From NCBI GenBank assembly GCA_958295845.1, contig OY282376.1:2493022-2557021 (forward strand): 64,000 bases of DNA, read 5' to 3'. The notes below the pieces were generated by a model, which saw only the letters and a program-made list of their open reading frames with translations, made no database searches and was not told the DNA's origin. The stretch comes from Caldilineaceae bacterium (GTDB taxonomy: Bacteria > Chloroflexota > Anaerolineae > Caldilineales > Caldilineaceae). Below are positions 1 to 8,856 of the stretch, piece after piece. The first letter of the stretch is position 1, and every line of letters starts with the position of its first letter. Made by a program: the position numbers and the translations under genes.

Positions 1-1
1 G

Positions 2-2386
2 GAAACCTATGGCAGCGACAACACCGAATCGACTCCGTCTCCTCTGATAGAGGCAAATCTGGGGGCGTATTTCGGCGCCGGCGGTACTCTGTCCACCCTG
101 ATGGACGACTACGAGCTAAGGCCAGGGCAGCTGGATATGGCTGAAGTCGTCAAGACTGCGATTCTGGAACGCCGCCCGGCGTTGATCGAGGCCCCCACCG
201 GAACCGGAAAGTCGATAGCATACCTGCTCCCAGCCATTCTCAGCGAATGTACCGTTGTCGTCGCAACCGCAAACAAATCTCTCCAGGACCAGCTTTACCG
301 AAAGGATATCCCCTTCCTGCGTCGGGTCCTTGATCGTCCTATTGACGCCGTCGTAGTAAAAGGTCGCAATAACTTCATTTGCAACTATAAGTGGGAAAAG
401 GAGGCAGTCGAGCGAAATCGGCTTGCCTTTCTCGATAGAGAAGACGATCAAGTCGCCCATCTGCGAAGTTGGCTGCTGAATACCGACACAGGGGACGTAG
501 ACGACCTGCCTTTCGTCCTGAAAAGCGATCTGAAGCCCCGGGTTGTCAGTTTTCCCGACGACTGCATTGGCCGCAGTTGCCTTCATTTCGATGACAACTG
601 CTTTGTGAACCAGATGCGGGACAAAGCGAGAAGAGCGCAGGTGATCATCACGAACCATCACCTCCTCCTCAATGCCCTCGAACTGGGAGAAATGGGGCAG
701 GCGATCCTACCTGAAGCAGCTATCTACGTTATTGACGAGGCGCACCAGCTGGAGAACACGGCTACGTCAGTATTTGAGCAGGAAACCTCCAATTATGCCT
801 TGGAGCAGCTTCTTGCCGGAGCCGTTTTCCGAGAACATGTGGATACTGAACGGCTGGACGACCTGGTACTGCAAAACAGGACCGCCTTTGCCGAAGTGGA
901 AAGGATATCGGCGGCAACAGTATTTAGAATTGATTCCGACTTGGAAGAACTGAAAAAGCTGGCGAGAGAACTGAGCGCGTTGCAGGACGAGATGCGCCAG
1001 GCCAACCCTTACCGCCGTCCGAACGAGGAGGCCCAACCCCCGCTCACCACGGAAGAATCCGAAGCCGAGGCCAACTACGACTTGGCCGTGAAGGGCCTGG
1101 GCTCTCTTGCTGGCAAACTGCAGGCAGTGGCAAACAGCTCCAGGGACGACCTTACTGTTCGCTACGCCGAACGAACCAGGTCCTCCCGTCACGTGAGCCT
1201 TCGTCTCCATGCCGCGCCGATCGATCCGGCCCAGGCCCTGACCCGGCATCTCTTCGATGAGGAAGGGCGAACAGTAATTTGCACCAGCGCCACCCTGGCA
1301 ACCGAAGGTAGCTTTGACCACTTCAAAGCCAGATGCGGTGTGGCCGGACTTCCACTTGAACTAATCGCCGACCCTGTCTTCGATTACTCAAAACAAGCCT
1401 TGTTGTATCAGCCCGCCCTGCCTGCCTTCGACTGGCGCAACAAGGCCCCCTTCTACGATGCAGTCGCCGCTGAGATCGAGCGGCTTCTCAATGTCAGCCG
1501 GGGAAGGGCTCTGTGTCTCTTCACCAGTTGGACCGGATTGCAACAGGTCCATGAACGCCTGAATGACGTCGCCTGGCCTCTGCGGGCCCAGGGTCAACAC
1601 CCACGCAATTTGCTTCTGGACTGGTTTCGCCAGACTCCGCATAGCGTTCTGCTGGCGACGAAATCCTTTTGGGAAGGTGTCGATCTGCCTGGCGACGACC
1701 TGAGCCTGGTCGTTCTGGATAAACTGCCGTTTCCAACGCCGAGCGATCCCCTGCATGAGGCCAGAACTAAAGCCCTTGAGGAGATCGAGGAGGGCAGCAG
1801 CTTCAGAAAATACATGGTCCCCTTGATGACGTTGTCCCTGAAGCAGGGATACGGTCGCCTGATCCGGCGCACAGCAGACCGCGGCGTAGTGGCAATCCTG
1901 GACGAACGGCTATCCAGCAGAGGCTACGGCAGACAGGCTCGCCTCGATCTGCCTCCTGCACAGTTCAGCCGCAGCTATCGCGAAGTGTACCAGTTCTACC
2001 GAGATGCGCTCGCCAGCCAGGCCGACTTCTCCCTGAACGCTCTTGCTGCTGAAGACGAAGTCACTGGCGCCTTGCAGTGGCGCTGGCAACTCACCCGGTT
2101 GCAGGACGGCATGACCGACGAAGAGACGGGCACTTTGGAAGAGGGCGACCACACCGGAGGAGAAATTCACGCGGCCGCAGCCGGTCTACGCAATCTGCGT
2201 GACCGCGTGTCCAAAGCTGAGCGCAACCCCAGCAGTTTCGGCGTGGAACTTCGTTGCAGCGCGGAGACAGGGCGCCAATTGCTTGATGGCGCCCTGCCGG
2301 ATACTTTGGAGAGTCAGTGGATTGCCGAACGCGCAGCCTGGAAGTCGTTGAAAATCATTGGCCTGCCGCCAAAAGAGGAGGCATAG
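2..2386 (+). CDS. dinG: DinG/XPD-family ATP-dependent DNA helicase, 5' end outside the window
   Basis: Superfamily 2 helicase of the DinG/XPD type, expected to unwind DNA 5'-3' with an iron-sulfur cluster. The first ATG is at 101, but the frame is open back to base 2 and the upstream residues (FGAGGTLSTLMDDYELRPGQ) resemble the usual DinG lead-in, so the real start is probably left of the window. Numbering from the ATG: Walker A APTGTGKS at 31-38, four candidate cluster cysteines C94, C155, C160 and C167, DEAH box at 212-215, and near the C terminus a WEGVDLPG motif and QGYGRLIRR (motif VI). From the ATG it is 761 aa, normal for the family. It converges on the alcohol dehydrogenase with only 39 bp between. 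No N-terminal exonuclease domain is visible, but the missing 5' part could hold one. Confidence 0.9.
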   Translation, partial: ETYGSDNTESTPSPLIEANLGAYFGAGGTLSTLMDDYELRPGQLDMAEVVKTAILERRPALIEAPTGTGKSIAYLLPAILSECTVVVATANKSLQDQLYRKDIPFLRRVLDRPIDAVVVKGRNNFICNYKWEKEAVERNRLAFLDREDDQVAHLRSWLLNTDTGDVDDLPFVLKSDLKPRVVSFPDDCIGRSCLHFDDNCFVNQMRDKARRAQVIITNHHLLLNALELGEMGQAILPEAAIYVIDEAHQLENTATSVFEQETSNYALEQLLAGAVFREHVDTERLDDLVLQNRTAFAEVERISAATVFRIDSDLEELKKLARELSALQDEMRQANPYRRPNEEAQPPLTTEESEAEANYDLAVKGLGSLAGKLQAVANSSRDDLTVRYAERTRSSRHVSLRLHAAPIDPAQALTRHLFDEEGRTVICTSATLATEGSFDHFKARCGVAGLPLELIADPVFDYSKQALLYQPALPAFDWRNKAPFYDAVAAEIERLLNVSRGRALCLFTSWTGLQQVHERLNDVAWPLRAQGQHPRNLLLDWFRQTPHSVLLATKSFWEGVDLPGDDLSLVVLDKLPFPTPSDPLHEARTKALEEIEEGSSFRKYMVPLMTLSLKQGYGRLIRRTADRGVVAILDERLSSRGYGRQARLDLPPAQFSRSYREVYQFYRDALASQADFSLNALAAEDEVTGALQWRWQLTRLQDGMTDEETGTLEEGDHTGGEIHAAAAGLRNLRDRVSKAERNPSSFGVELRCSAETGRQLLDGALPDTLESQWIAERAAWKSLKIIGLPPKEEA

Positions 2387-2425
2387 GAGCCGGCTACGAC
2401 CTTTACGGCAGCGACAGGTCCCGTT

Positions 2426-3532
2426 CTATAGATCTAAGGCCAATATGCCGCGGGCATTCTTTCCCGCTTCCATGTCGGCAAAGGCGTCGTTGATCTGCTC
2501 CAGCTGGTAGGTCTGCGTGATCAACTCGTCGAGCAAGAGCTTCCCCTCATCGTACAGACGAAGGTATTCGGGCATGTCTACCCGCGGACGAGACGTTCCG
2601 TAGTAAGAGCCGAGTAGGCTCTTCTCGCTCCAGATCAGCTCCTGTGGAGGAATCGGCACAGTATCATCATGCCGCGCCAGCCCAATCGCCACAGCTGTCC
2701 CAGCCGGGCGCACCATATCAAAGGCCTGCCTGATCGTTACAGAGCTCCCGATCGCCTCAAAAGCATAGTCCACGCCCAATCCGCCTGACAGCTCTTTGAC
2801 AGCCTCGACCGCATCCACCTCAGAACCATTTACCGTATCGGTCGCGCCAAATTGACGCGCGAAATCCAGTTTCTTTTCAACCAGGTCAACTGCAATAATG
2901 CGCTCGGCATCTGCGATTTTGGCGCCCTGGATGGCATTCAGCCCGACTCCCCCTGCACCAATCACTGCTACAGTGCTACCAGCCTCAACTTTCGCCGTCC
3001 TCAGCACCGCGCCCACGCCTGTAGTCACGCCGCAACCAACAAGCGCGGCCCTGTCCAGAGGATACCCCGGATCAATCTTGATCAGAGCCTGCTCTGGCAC
3101 CACCGCCAGGTCAGACATAGTGGCGATGCGGGACATCTGAGGTATGTCCTGGCCGACGGCGTTATGCAAACGGCAAGTGTTGTCCAGTAGATAGCCCTTG
3201 CGCGCGTCGATGCCGCGGCACAGACAGACCCGGCCCGTCTTGCACATTACGCAGCAATCACAGTAAGTAACGAATGAAAGAATGACGTGGTCACCCGGCT
3301 TGACATAGGTGACATTGGCGCCAATCCGTTCAACGACACCTGCGCCTTCGTGGCCGAGCGCAACCGGTGGCGGGTAATAAATTGTGCCGTTTACAACCGA
3401 CAGATCGGAATGACAAACACCGCTGGCTCCCATGCGCAGCAGGACCTCGTTGTCTTTGGGATCGTCCAGGGTCAGCGTTTCGACAACAACGGGAGCGTCG
3501 TGCTCGTAAACTACGGCTGTTCTAGTCTCCAT
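2426..3532 (-). CDS. Zinc-dependent alcohol dehydrogenase (MDR family)
   Basis: Medium-chain NAD(P)-dependent dehydrogenase of about 368 aa. Catalytic zinc ligands are visible as C40 and H61-E62 (GHEGAGVV), and the structural zinc lobe as C91-x2-C94-x2-C97-x7-C105. A GAGGVG Rossmann motif and the GCGVTTG segment typical of class III-like alcohol dehydrogenases follow. An upstream in-frame ATG at 3550 exists, but the ATG at 3532 has GAGGGAG six bases before it and gives the normal N terminus (METRTAVVYE), so 3532 is preferred. The substrate cannot be read from sequence; relatives oxidise primary alcohols or formaldehyde adducts. The gene stands alone between a helicase and a degraded region. 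Confidence 0.88.
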   Translation of the reverse strand: METRTAVVYEHDAPVVVETLTLDDPKDNEVLLRMGASGVCHSDLSVVNGTIYYPPPVALGHEGAGVVERIGANVTYVKPGDHVILSFVTYCDCCVMCKTGRVCLCRGIDARKGYLLDNTCRLHNAVGQDIPQMSRIATMSDLAVVPEQALIKIDPGYPLDRAALVGCGVTTGVGAVLRTAKVEAGSTVAVIGAGGVGLNAIQGAKIADAERIIAVDLVEKKLDFARQFGATDTVNGSEVDAVEAVKELSGGLGVDYAFEAIGSSVTIRQAFDMVRPAGTAVAIGLARHDDTVPIPPQELIWSEKSLLGSYYGTSRPRVDMPEYLRLYDEGKLLLDELITQTYQLEQINDAFADMEAGKNARGILALDL

Positions 3533-3686
3533 TCCTTTCTCCCTCTGCATAGTTAAATCATCATTGTTAATTCATCGAATTACCAGTTTCCAACACCGCC
3601 TGCACCTATCCCGCTGTGGCGGCCAACCGCAAAAGAACGCCGGGGTCTCTCTCCTCCGGTCATACGATTCCTGCCCTTCGGAACTG

Positions 3687-4193
3687 CTAGTGCCCCGTTC
3701 TGCGGACAAGTCTGTGTGCCGCGCCATGTGTGGGCAGCCGGACCCTCTCGGCCTGGTATCCCCTTGGCTGCACGTCCACCTTCCAGTCGTAGCCTGACCG
3801 GTTAATCAGGAAGAGCAGGCTGCCTCGCTCGCTCTCGACCACGCGGGCCTCCACCAATGACCGGTACTCGTCGGGCACGCCCTGAATTGTAACATCAGGA
3901 GGCAGCGAATCGGGAAGCCAGCTCTTGATCAGACGCCGTAGTCCGCGGTGAAGAGATGAAGGGTAGGAGCGGCCCAGCGCGATAGTAGGGATAAGGAGTC
4001 GGCCGTCGGGCACTGAGCTGATCAGGGCCGGTTCTCCGCTGTCGCGGTAAGTCGCAATCGCCTGCCCCATATAGTCGTCCAACAGCACCCGATCGTGAAA
4101 AGCGAATCCGCCGAACTGACCTTCTGAACTGTTCACATCCCAACCCGCAATAAAAATGGATTGGACGGATCCACCCGCGGCAAGCCAGGCCAA
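3687..4193 (-). pseudogene. C-terminal fragment of a GH42-like beta-galactosidase
   Basis: An open stretch of about 168 codons beginning only at a TTG. It reads like the C-terminal trimerisation and beta-sandwich part of a GH42-type glycosidase: GQAIATY, a GRLLIPTIALGRSY segment, then LLFLINRSGYDWKVDV, where these enzymes end in a small beta-domain. No catalytic barrel lies upstream. The frame is closed by a TGA near 4232, and the next gene on this strand ends at 4346. I read it as the remnant of a truncated glycosidase rather than a working gene. The family assignment is by pattern only. Confidence 0.4.
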
Positions 4194-4345
4194 GTTCCTA
4201 GCAGACCTGCTGGCACGCCTCCTACGCGGTCACAGGCCGTTCGGCAATTACCTGCCGCTTGGACATAAAGCACTGAGTGACGCCTGCGCCCAGCCACCGA
4301 ACGCGACCTTGAGTCGTCAGTCAGGTCCTGGTCTGTCGGCGCACC

Positions 4346-5131
4346 CTACCACTCCCAGTGCGAAACCCCGTTATCCTGGTCAACTACGAAAATGTAGGGT
4401 TTCATCGAGCCGTCATGGCGGTCCACGTAATATGTGTTCACATGGAGGACCTGCTCCGCAGACAGAAAACTGATGACAACCGGTACACCCGAAATCGAGT
4501 TTTCTCCTTCAAAAAGGACGACGTTTCCCGAATCCGACGAATGCTCTTCAACCAATTCCCGCACCGGCGGGAGTACCGGCCCTGTCGAAACGCCGTCATC
4601 TCCAATGAAATGGATGTTGAAGGCGCCGTCGCCCCCAATCGTTATGTTGATTGGCGTGCCCGCGTGCCTGATGAGGCAGGTGGCGCAATCAAGAGCTGCA
4701 TAGACCGATATGTATACGGCCGCGTGTTGAGTCCGGCCGTTATTGTCGGAGACCAGATAGTAGAAGCTGTCTTCGCCCACATAGTTCGTGTTGGGCCTGT
4801 AACTAAAGGAGAGAAACTTTCGGTGCGCATTGCTCGTAAAGGAGGTTATCTTTCCGAACTCCGCGCCTGTGAAATCAAAGCTGCCGAATTCAGGGAGAGT
4901 ATCATTGCCCAGAACCTCAATATCCACACTACCATTCTTGGGGACCGACACGTAGTCGTCTACCAGAATATTCGGGGAGGGAGGAGACTGCGCGAATATG
5001 GGTGTGTTGGCAAAAGCCAGCAAGGTCAAGGCCAAGAGTAACGCCAATCCGATTGTTCGCAGTATACGTGAGTTAAGGTGGTTCGGAACCTGTAGCCGAT
5101 AGTTGAATTCGTCGTAGAAAAAGTTAGACAT
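4346..5131 (-). CDS. Secreted protein with a cadherin-like/Ig-like domain
   Basis: A 261-aa protein with a late hydrophobic signal segment (about residues 24-47, ending IFAQ) after a 23-residue basic/aromatic lead. It is followed by a typical bacterial Ig/cadherin-like repeat: VDDYVSVPKNGSVDIEVLGND, then YRPNTNYVGEDSFYYLVSDNNG. These domains are usually found in cell-surface or adhesive proteins. The C-terminal 120 residues, with two cysteines (CATC), are unrecognised. Only a weak Shine-Dalgarno (GAAAGAA) precedes the ATG. It is unusually short for this class, which normally carries many such repeats, so it may be a relict or a minimal exported domain. Confidence 0.6.
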   Translation of the reverse strand: MSNFFYDEFNYRLQVPNHLNSRILRTIGLALLLALTLLAFANTPIFAQSPPSPNILVDDYVSVPKNGSVDIEVLGNDTLPEFGSFDFTGAEFGKITSFTSNAHRKFLSFSYRPNTNYVGEDSFYYLVSDNNGRTQHAAVYISVYAALDCATCLIRHAGTPINITIGGDGAFNIHFIGDDGVSTGPVLPPVRELVEEHSSDSGNVVLFEGENSISGVPVVISFLSAEQVLHVNTYYVDRHDGSMKPYIFVVDQDNGVSHWEW

Positions 5132-5760
5132 AGCAAATTCTTTCGTGAATGGCTGACGGTCAATGAACCGAGTTCAGTTAGACGTCAAAGGGATAGGAAT
5201 GCGCTGTCCTCAGTGTCTGGCGCCTTGCGCCAACCGGACAGCTTATATGAATTGACGCTCCGGACCAGGGTAATGTTCCGCAGTTCAACTCAATAAAGCA
5301 CGAAGTAAGAAACGCACTTTGGCAGATTTCTATTGGCACGAAATTGTTGGGACCCATCTGCTCCCACCGCCAGTCGAAAAGGGCAATTGGGCTGTTGGGA
5401 AGAGCCCTCTATTGGGTCGGTGATGAAGGGGCGAAAGAGGAAGTATTAATAGCTTATTGCCAAATGAATAGAATCCAAAGTCGTTCGATTCAAACGAAAA
5501 TGACCTGTTCGTCCGGAAGCTACAGGGCAAGGTAGCACAATGCAGGAGGCTAGTCAAGGCGTAGCAAAATAGCCATCCGCTCGAGACGCGAGGCTCAAAG
5601 AGTCGGTCGTTTCCTATGCTTGAAAACTCTACAATGTTCGTTCGACCAGATAATTACGTTTCCATCTCGCCGCAAGACGTACCCCTTCTGCCGTGCCAGT
5701 TTCCAGCCCGGGGGCGTCTGCAAGCTGGATGAACCAGCACAACAAGACAACCGTAATGGT
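5132..5760. other. Intergenic region without a recognisable gene
   Basis: About 630 bases between the secreted Ig-like protein and the regulatory site of the SufR-like gene. It is visibly richer in A and T than its neighbours. Short open frames on both strands have no recognisable content. It presumably holds the promoter of the minus-strand secreted protein, but no convincing -35/-10 pair was found. Confidence 0.5.
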
Positions 5761-5784
5761 TTTTTATGAAGTTGTTCATAAAAA
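5761..5784. promoter_or_regulatory. Perfect 10-bp inverted repeat, candidate operator
   Basis: TTTTTATGAA, a four-base spacer GTTG, then TTCATAAAAA: two perfect 10-base arms ending four bases before the -35 box of the SufR-like regulator gene. A dyad of this size just upstream of a regulator promoter suits a dimeric winged-helix protein binding its own control region. Binding by the adjacent regulator is inference. Confidence 0.6.
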
Positions 5785-5787
5785 TGT

Positions 5788-5816
5788 TTGACACGGCCCG
5801 CTCGCTCTGCTAAAAT
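5788..5816 (+). promoter_or_regulatory. Near-consensus sigma-70 type promoter
   Basis: TTGACA at 5788-5793, a 17-base spacer and TAAAAT at 5811-5816, one mismatch from consensus overall. It lies 40 bases before the GTG start of the SufR-like regulator and is the cleanest promoter seen in the window. Confidence 0.75.
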
Positions 5817-5855
5817 AGTAGTTAACCTGCCAGTTCGATACCTTGGAGTACGCTT

Positions 5856-6515
5856 GTGCAGACCGTTCGCAGTCGCATCTTGGAAATACTCAAACAGGAT
5901 GGCCAGGCCTCGGTCGGAGTTCTGGCTGAACACCTGGATTTGGCGCCTATATCGGTAAGGTATCATCTGGACATCTTGTTGTCAGACAATCTGATCACAG
6001 TGTCCAAAGACAAGGAGCGCCGCAAGGTCGGTCGTCCACAGCAAATCTATTCCCTGACTGCCAATGCAGATGCACATTTTCCCAACAATTTCGCCTTGCT
6101 TACCGCCGGCGTCGTACGCCAGATGAAACAGATGCTCCCTCCTGACAAGATCGATGGCTGCTTTCGAAAACTGGCCCAGGAGATGGCACAGCCGATTGCA
6201 CTTGACTGCCCGGATGATGAAGGCCTGGATGAACGTATGGACAGAGTCGTCGACTTCCTCAACGAACGAGGGTACCTGTCCCAATGGGAGCCTGCGACCG
6301 GCTTGCTGCATACGCACAACTGTCCCTACACGGGCGTGGCCTCGGAGCACAAGGAACTCTGCTGCATGGATCTGGCGCTCATGGAGTCCCTCAGCGGGCA
6401 GGACTGCGAGCTCGTTCAAGCCATGGCCGACGGTCAGAGTTGCTGCAGTTTCCGTGTACAAGTCGAAATGGGAGAAAGTGCGCCAACAACACAGAATGTT
6501 GAACTGATCCTCTGA
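5856..6515 (+). CDS. SufR-like iron-sulfur-sensing transcriptional regulator
   Basis: A 219-aa DeoR/ArsR-like winged-helix protein. The N-terminal HTH lies at about residues 5-60 (RILEILKQDGQASVGVLAEHL, then SVRYHLDIL). The C-terminal half has a cysteine cluster: C156, C169-C170, C184 and C196-C197. The spacing resembles the C-x12-C-x13-C pattern I recall for SufR, the [4Fe-4S]-binding repressor of Fe-S assembly genes in cyanobacteria and actinobacteria. The start is GTG at 5856 with TTGGAGTA five bases upstream. It has its own strong promoter and an adjacent palindrome. Downstream genes include a radical SAM enzyme and an IscA-type protein, which supports an Fe-S role. The exact ligand set and targets are inferred. 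Confidence 0.75.
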   Translation: MQTVRSRILEILKQDGQASVGVLAEHLDLAPISVRYHLDILLSDNLITVSKDKERRKVGRPQQIYSLTANADAHFPNNFALLTAGVVRQMKQMLPPDKIDGCFRKLAQEMAQPIALDCPDDEGLDERMDRVVDFLNERGYLSQWEPATGLLHTHNCPYTGVASEHKELCCMDLALMESLSGQDCELVQAMADGQSCCSFRVQVEMGESAPTTQNVELIL

Positions 6516-6549
6516 AAAACGGCACGGTCCTAAGCGAGAATCTGAAAGC

Positions 6550-7680
6550 ATGCCGACAACAATGCGCAACCCGAAACTGCAGGAACTGCCCTTGACTGAA
6601 GCGGCAGTGGCCGAGCAAAACGGGCAAAAGCATCAAACAAAATATGGCAGCGTAACCCTGTCGCCTCCGCCCGGCGCCGACGCGCTGGCTGCGATGACAG
6701 AGCCGACCCACGACAGCTATGGCCGCCGCGTCCGCTATCTGCGCATCAGCCTGACGGACGCCTGCAATCTGCGCTGCGTTTACTGTATGCCGGAACACAT
6801 GCAGTTCCGCCCCCGCCACGAACTGATGTCGGACGACGAAATCATCTTCCTGGTCAATGTCGCAGCCAGCCTCGGCGTGGATAAGATTCGCCTGACCGGC
6901 GGCGAGCCAACAATCCGTCCTGGCGTGGTGGACCTGGTTCACCGGATTTCCACCGTCCCGGGCATACGCGACGTGGCCATGACGACCAATGCTCTGCTCC
7001 TTGACAAATTGGCACAGCCTCTGGCGGATGCCGGGCTGGGTCGGGTTAACATCAGCATCGATACCATCGATCCCGAACGCTTCCGTCGCATTACCCGCTG
7101 GGGTGATATTGAAGACGTGTGGCGCGGAATAGATGCGGCCGAGAAAGCCGCCTTGCTCCCCATTAAACTGAACTGCGTAGTCACCCGCGGCTTCAACGAA
7201 GAAGACGTCATCGACCTCGCCGGCTTGACGATGGAAAACGACTGGGAAGTCCGCTTCATCGAAATGATGCCCTTTGGAGAGGTCAGCGACTTCCAATTGA
7301 GCCACGTCGTCTCGTTCCGGGAGATCAGACAAAATGTCGAGTCCGTCTTCGGCCCGCTTGAAGAGGCAAGCTACGACTTCGTCGATCCCAGCCGCCCGTT
7401 TAGAATCCCAGGAGCCGCCGGCACGCTCGGATTCATCAGCAGCGTCACAGAACCGTTCTGCCAGGGATGCGGCCGTGTCCGTCTGACCGCAGATGGAAAA
7501 CTGAGACTCTGTCTTTTGCGGGACGATGAGGTTGACCTGTTGTCTCCTTTGCGCGCCGGCGCCGATTTCGATAAGATACGAGCGCTGATGAAAGATGGCG
7601 CGTTCCATAAGCCGTGGGGCCATGGACTGGATTCAGGCGTCTTCGCCGAAAACCGTGCCATGAACCAGATCGGCGGCTGA
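6550..7680 (+). CDS. moaA: GTP 3',8-cyclase MoaA, molybdenum cofactor synthesis
   Basis: Radical SAM enzyme for the first step of molybdopterin synthesis, converting GTP to 3',8-cyclo-GTP. The N-terminal cluster motif is C72-x3-C76-x2-C79 (ACNLRCVYC). LTGGEPTIR is the SAM-binding GGE segment, and the C-terminal second cluster is C304-x2-C307-x13-C321. The protein ends in Gly-Gly, the functional tail of MoaA. At 376 aa it is about 40-50 aa longer than usual because of an N-terminal extension; an internal ATG at 6694 would give a standard length, but neither start has a good ribosome site. It lies 34 bases after the SufR-like gene, so co-transcription is likely. No other moa/moe gene is in the window. 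Confidence 0.92.
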   Translation: MPTTMRNPKLQELPLTEAAVAEQNGQKHQTKYGSVTLSPPPGADALAAMTEPTHDSYGRRVRYLRISLTDACNLRCVYCMPEHMQFRPRHELMSDDEIIFLVNVAASLGVDKIRLTGGEPTIRPGVVDLVHRISTVPGIRDVAMTTNALLLDKLAQPLADAGLGRVNISIDTIDPERFRRITRWGDIEDVWRGIDAAEKAALLPIKLNCVVTRGFNEEDVIDLAGLTMENDWEVRFIEMMPFGEVSDFQLSHVVSFREIRQNVESVFGPLEEASYDFVDPSRPFRIPGAAGTLGFISSVTEPFCQGCGRVRLTADGKLRLCLLRDDEVDLLSPLRAGADFDKIRALMKDGAFHKPWGHGLDSGVFAENRAMNQIGG

Positions 7681-7835
7681 CATTCTTGTGAATTGGGCTG
7701 CAATAGGCCCTTCTGAATTTGAGGAGTAAGAGCAAGCTTGCCCATGCTCCCGCCCAAAACCGATAACCGGTATTTTAGGCATAGTGCAGACCACGAACTC
7801 TAGTCAGATTCATCCATACATTTAAGGAGATTCCG

Positions 7836-8252
7836 ATGGACATTACTCTGACCGACACCGACACAAAGAACATCACACTTACCGAGATGGCTGCCGACAA
7901 GTTGGGCGGCATCCTCGATCAGAAGGGCCTGCGGGAATCGCACGCGTTGCGTGTCTTTGTCAAAGGCGGCGGCTGTGGAGGAATGCAGTACGGCATGACC
8001 TTTGACGACGACATCCAGGAAGCGGATCAGGTCTTCGAGCAGTTTGGCCTGCGCGTCGTCGTCGATCCGACCAGCTTCTTCTACGTTGGCGGCGCCAGCA
8101 TCGACTACATCGACAACCTGATGGGCGGTGGATTCCACATCGAGAATCCCAACGCCACCAGCTCCTGCGGTTGCGGAAGCAGCTTTCGCACCAACGGCGC
8201 TCCCGAAGGCGCGGCCGCCGGCGCAGGCTGCGGCAGTGGCTGCGGCCACTAG
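7836..8252 (+). CDS. IscA/ErpA-type iron-sulfur cluster assembly (A-type carrier) protein
   Basis: A 138-aa HesB/IscA family protein that carries or delivers Fe-S clusters to apoproteins. The three family cysteines are present: C47 (GGGCGGMQYG), C111 and C113 (SSCGCGSSF). It has an unusual extra tail rich in Gly, Ala and Cys (C132, C136; GCGSGCGH) after the normal end of the family. AAGGAG lies just upstream of the ATG. The preceding 155 bases contain a small ACCGGT-centred dyad but no firm promoter. The neighbouring SufR-like regulator suggests its level may be tied to Fe-S status. Confidence 0.9.
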   Translation: MDITLTDTDTKNITLTEMAADKLGGILDQKGLRESHALRVFVKGGGCGGMQYGMTFDDDIQEADQVFEQFGLRVVVDPTSFFYVGGASIDYIDNLMGGGFHIENPNATSSCGCGSSFRTNGAPEGAAAGAGCGSGCGH

Positions 8253-8306
8253 TCGTTGACCGACTGATTTGCGTCGGCACGGGATAGGAAAATTCCAAAG
8301 GTTTAT

Positions 8307-8339
8307 AGGTTGTCCGTCCCGGTATAGGATGGGCAACCT
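8307..8339 (+). terminator. Possible hairpin after the IscA-type gene
   Basis: AGGTTGTCC (8307-8315) can pair with GGGCAACCT (8331-8339) through nine pairs, one of them G-U, around a 15-base loop. No T-run follows, so this may be an attenuating structure or an mRNA 3'-end rather than a classical terminator. Confidence 0.3.
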
Positions 8340-8375
8340 GTCTGCCTTCCCTATGCCTGACCGAGTTGGAGTGAT

Positions 8376-8768
8376 ATGCAGGCCCGCTACTACACACTGA
8401 ATGAGGCAAGAGCAGCCCTTCCCGTCGTCAAAGCGCTGATGTCACAAGTGCAGGAAGCGCGCGGCGAGATCCTCCGTCTGCGTCCCGATATTTGGCCAGT
8501 GCTGCAGAAGGCGGCCCACAACGGGGGTAACGCCGCGGCCGGTTCCGTTTACGCCCAGTTCGACAAGTTGGAGACGGGCGTCAAGGGAATCCTGAAGATG
8601 GGTATCCTTGTCAAGGACATTGACACGGGTCTCATCGACTTTCTATCGATTCGCGACGGGCGCGAAGTATATCTCTGCTGGAAACATGGTGAAGAGGATC
8701 TCGCATTCTGGCACGATGTCAACGCCGGATTTGGCGGGCGTCAGCCAATCGATCCCGATGATTTCTGA
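8376..8768 (+). CDS. DUF2203 family protein
   Basis: A 130-aa protein matching the DUF2203 pattern: YYTLNEARAALPVVKAL at the N terminus, a helical middle, then VKDIDTGLIDFLSIRDGREVYLCW and a closing EEDLAFWHDVNAGFGGRQP. The function is unknown; the family is common in Chloroflexi, Deinococcus and Firmicutes. The start has GGAG at a proper distance (TTGGAGTGAT-ATG). It sits between an Fe-S carrier protein and a rhodanese, which hints at, but does not show, a sulfur or metal link. Confidence 0.85.
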   Translation: MQARYYTLNEARAALPVVKALMSQVQEARGEILRLRPDIWPVLQKAAHNGGNAAAGSVYAQFDKLETGVKGILKMGILVKDIDTGLIDFLSIRDGREVYLCWKHGEEDLAFWHDVNAGFGGRQPIDPDDF

Positions 8769-8856
8769 ACTCAGACCGGGTGATCTCCAGTCCCCAGCGC
8801 TCCTTTCCCATTTCACACTACTTGCCACTTGATACAAGAAAACGCGAGTTAAGACG

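Noticed and set aside
5595..5966. 123-codon minus-strand frame over the SufR promoter
   Set aside because: It overlaps a near-consensus promoter, a perfect dyad and the start of a supported gene; no domain seen.
6391..7623. 410-codon open frame on the minus strand over moaA and the regulator end
   Set aside because: It lies opposite well-supported genes; the peptide is rich in His, Arg and Gln with no domain. An effect of codon bias in high-GC coding DNA.
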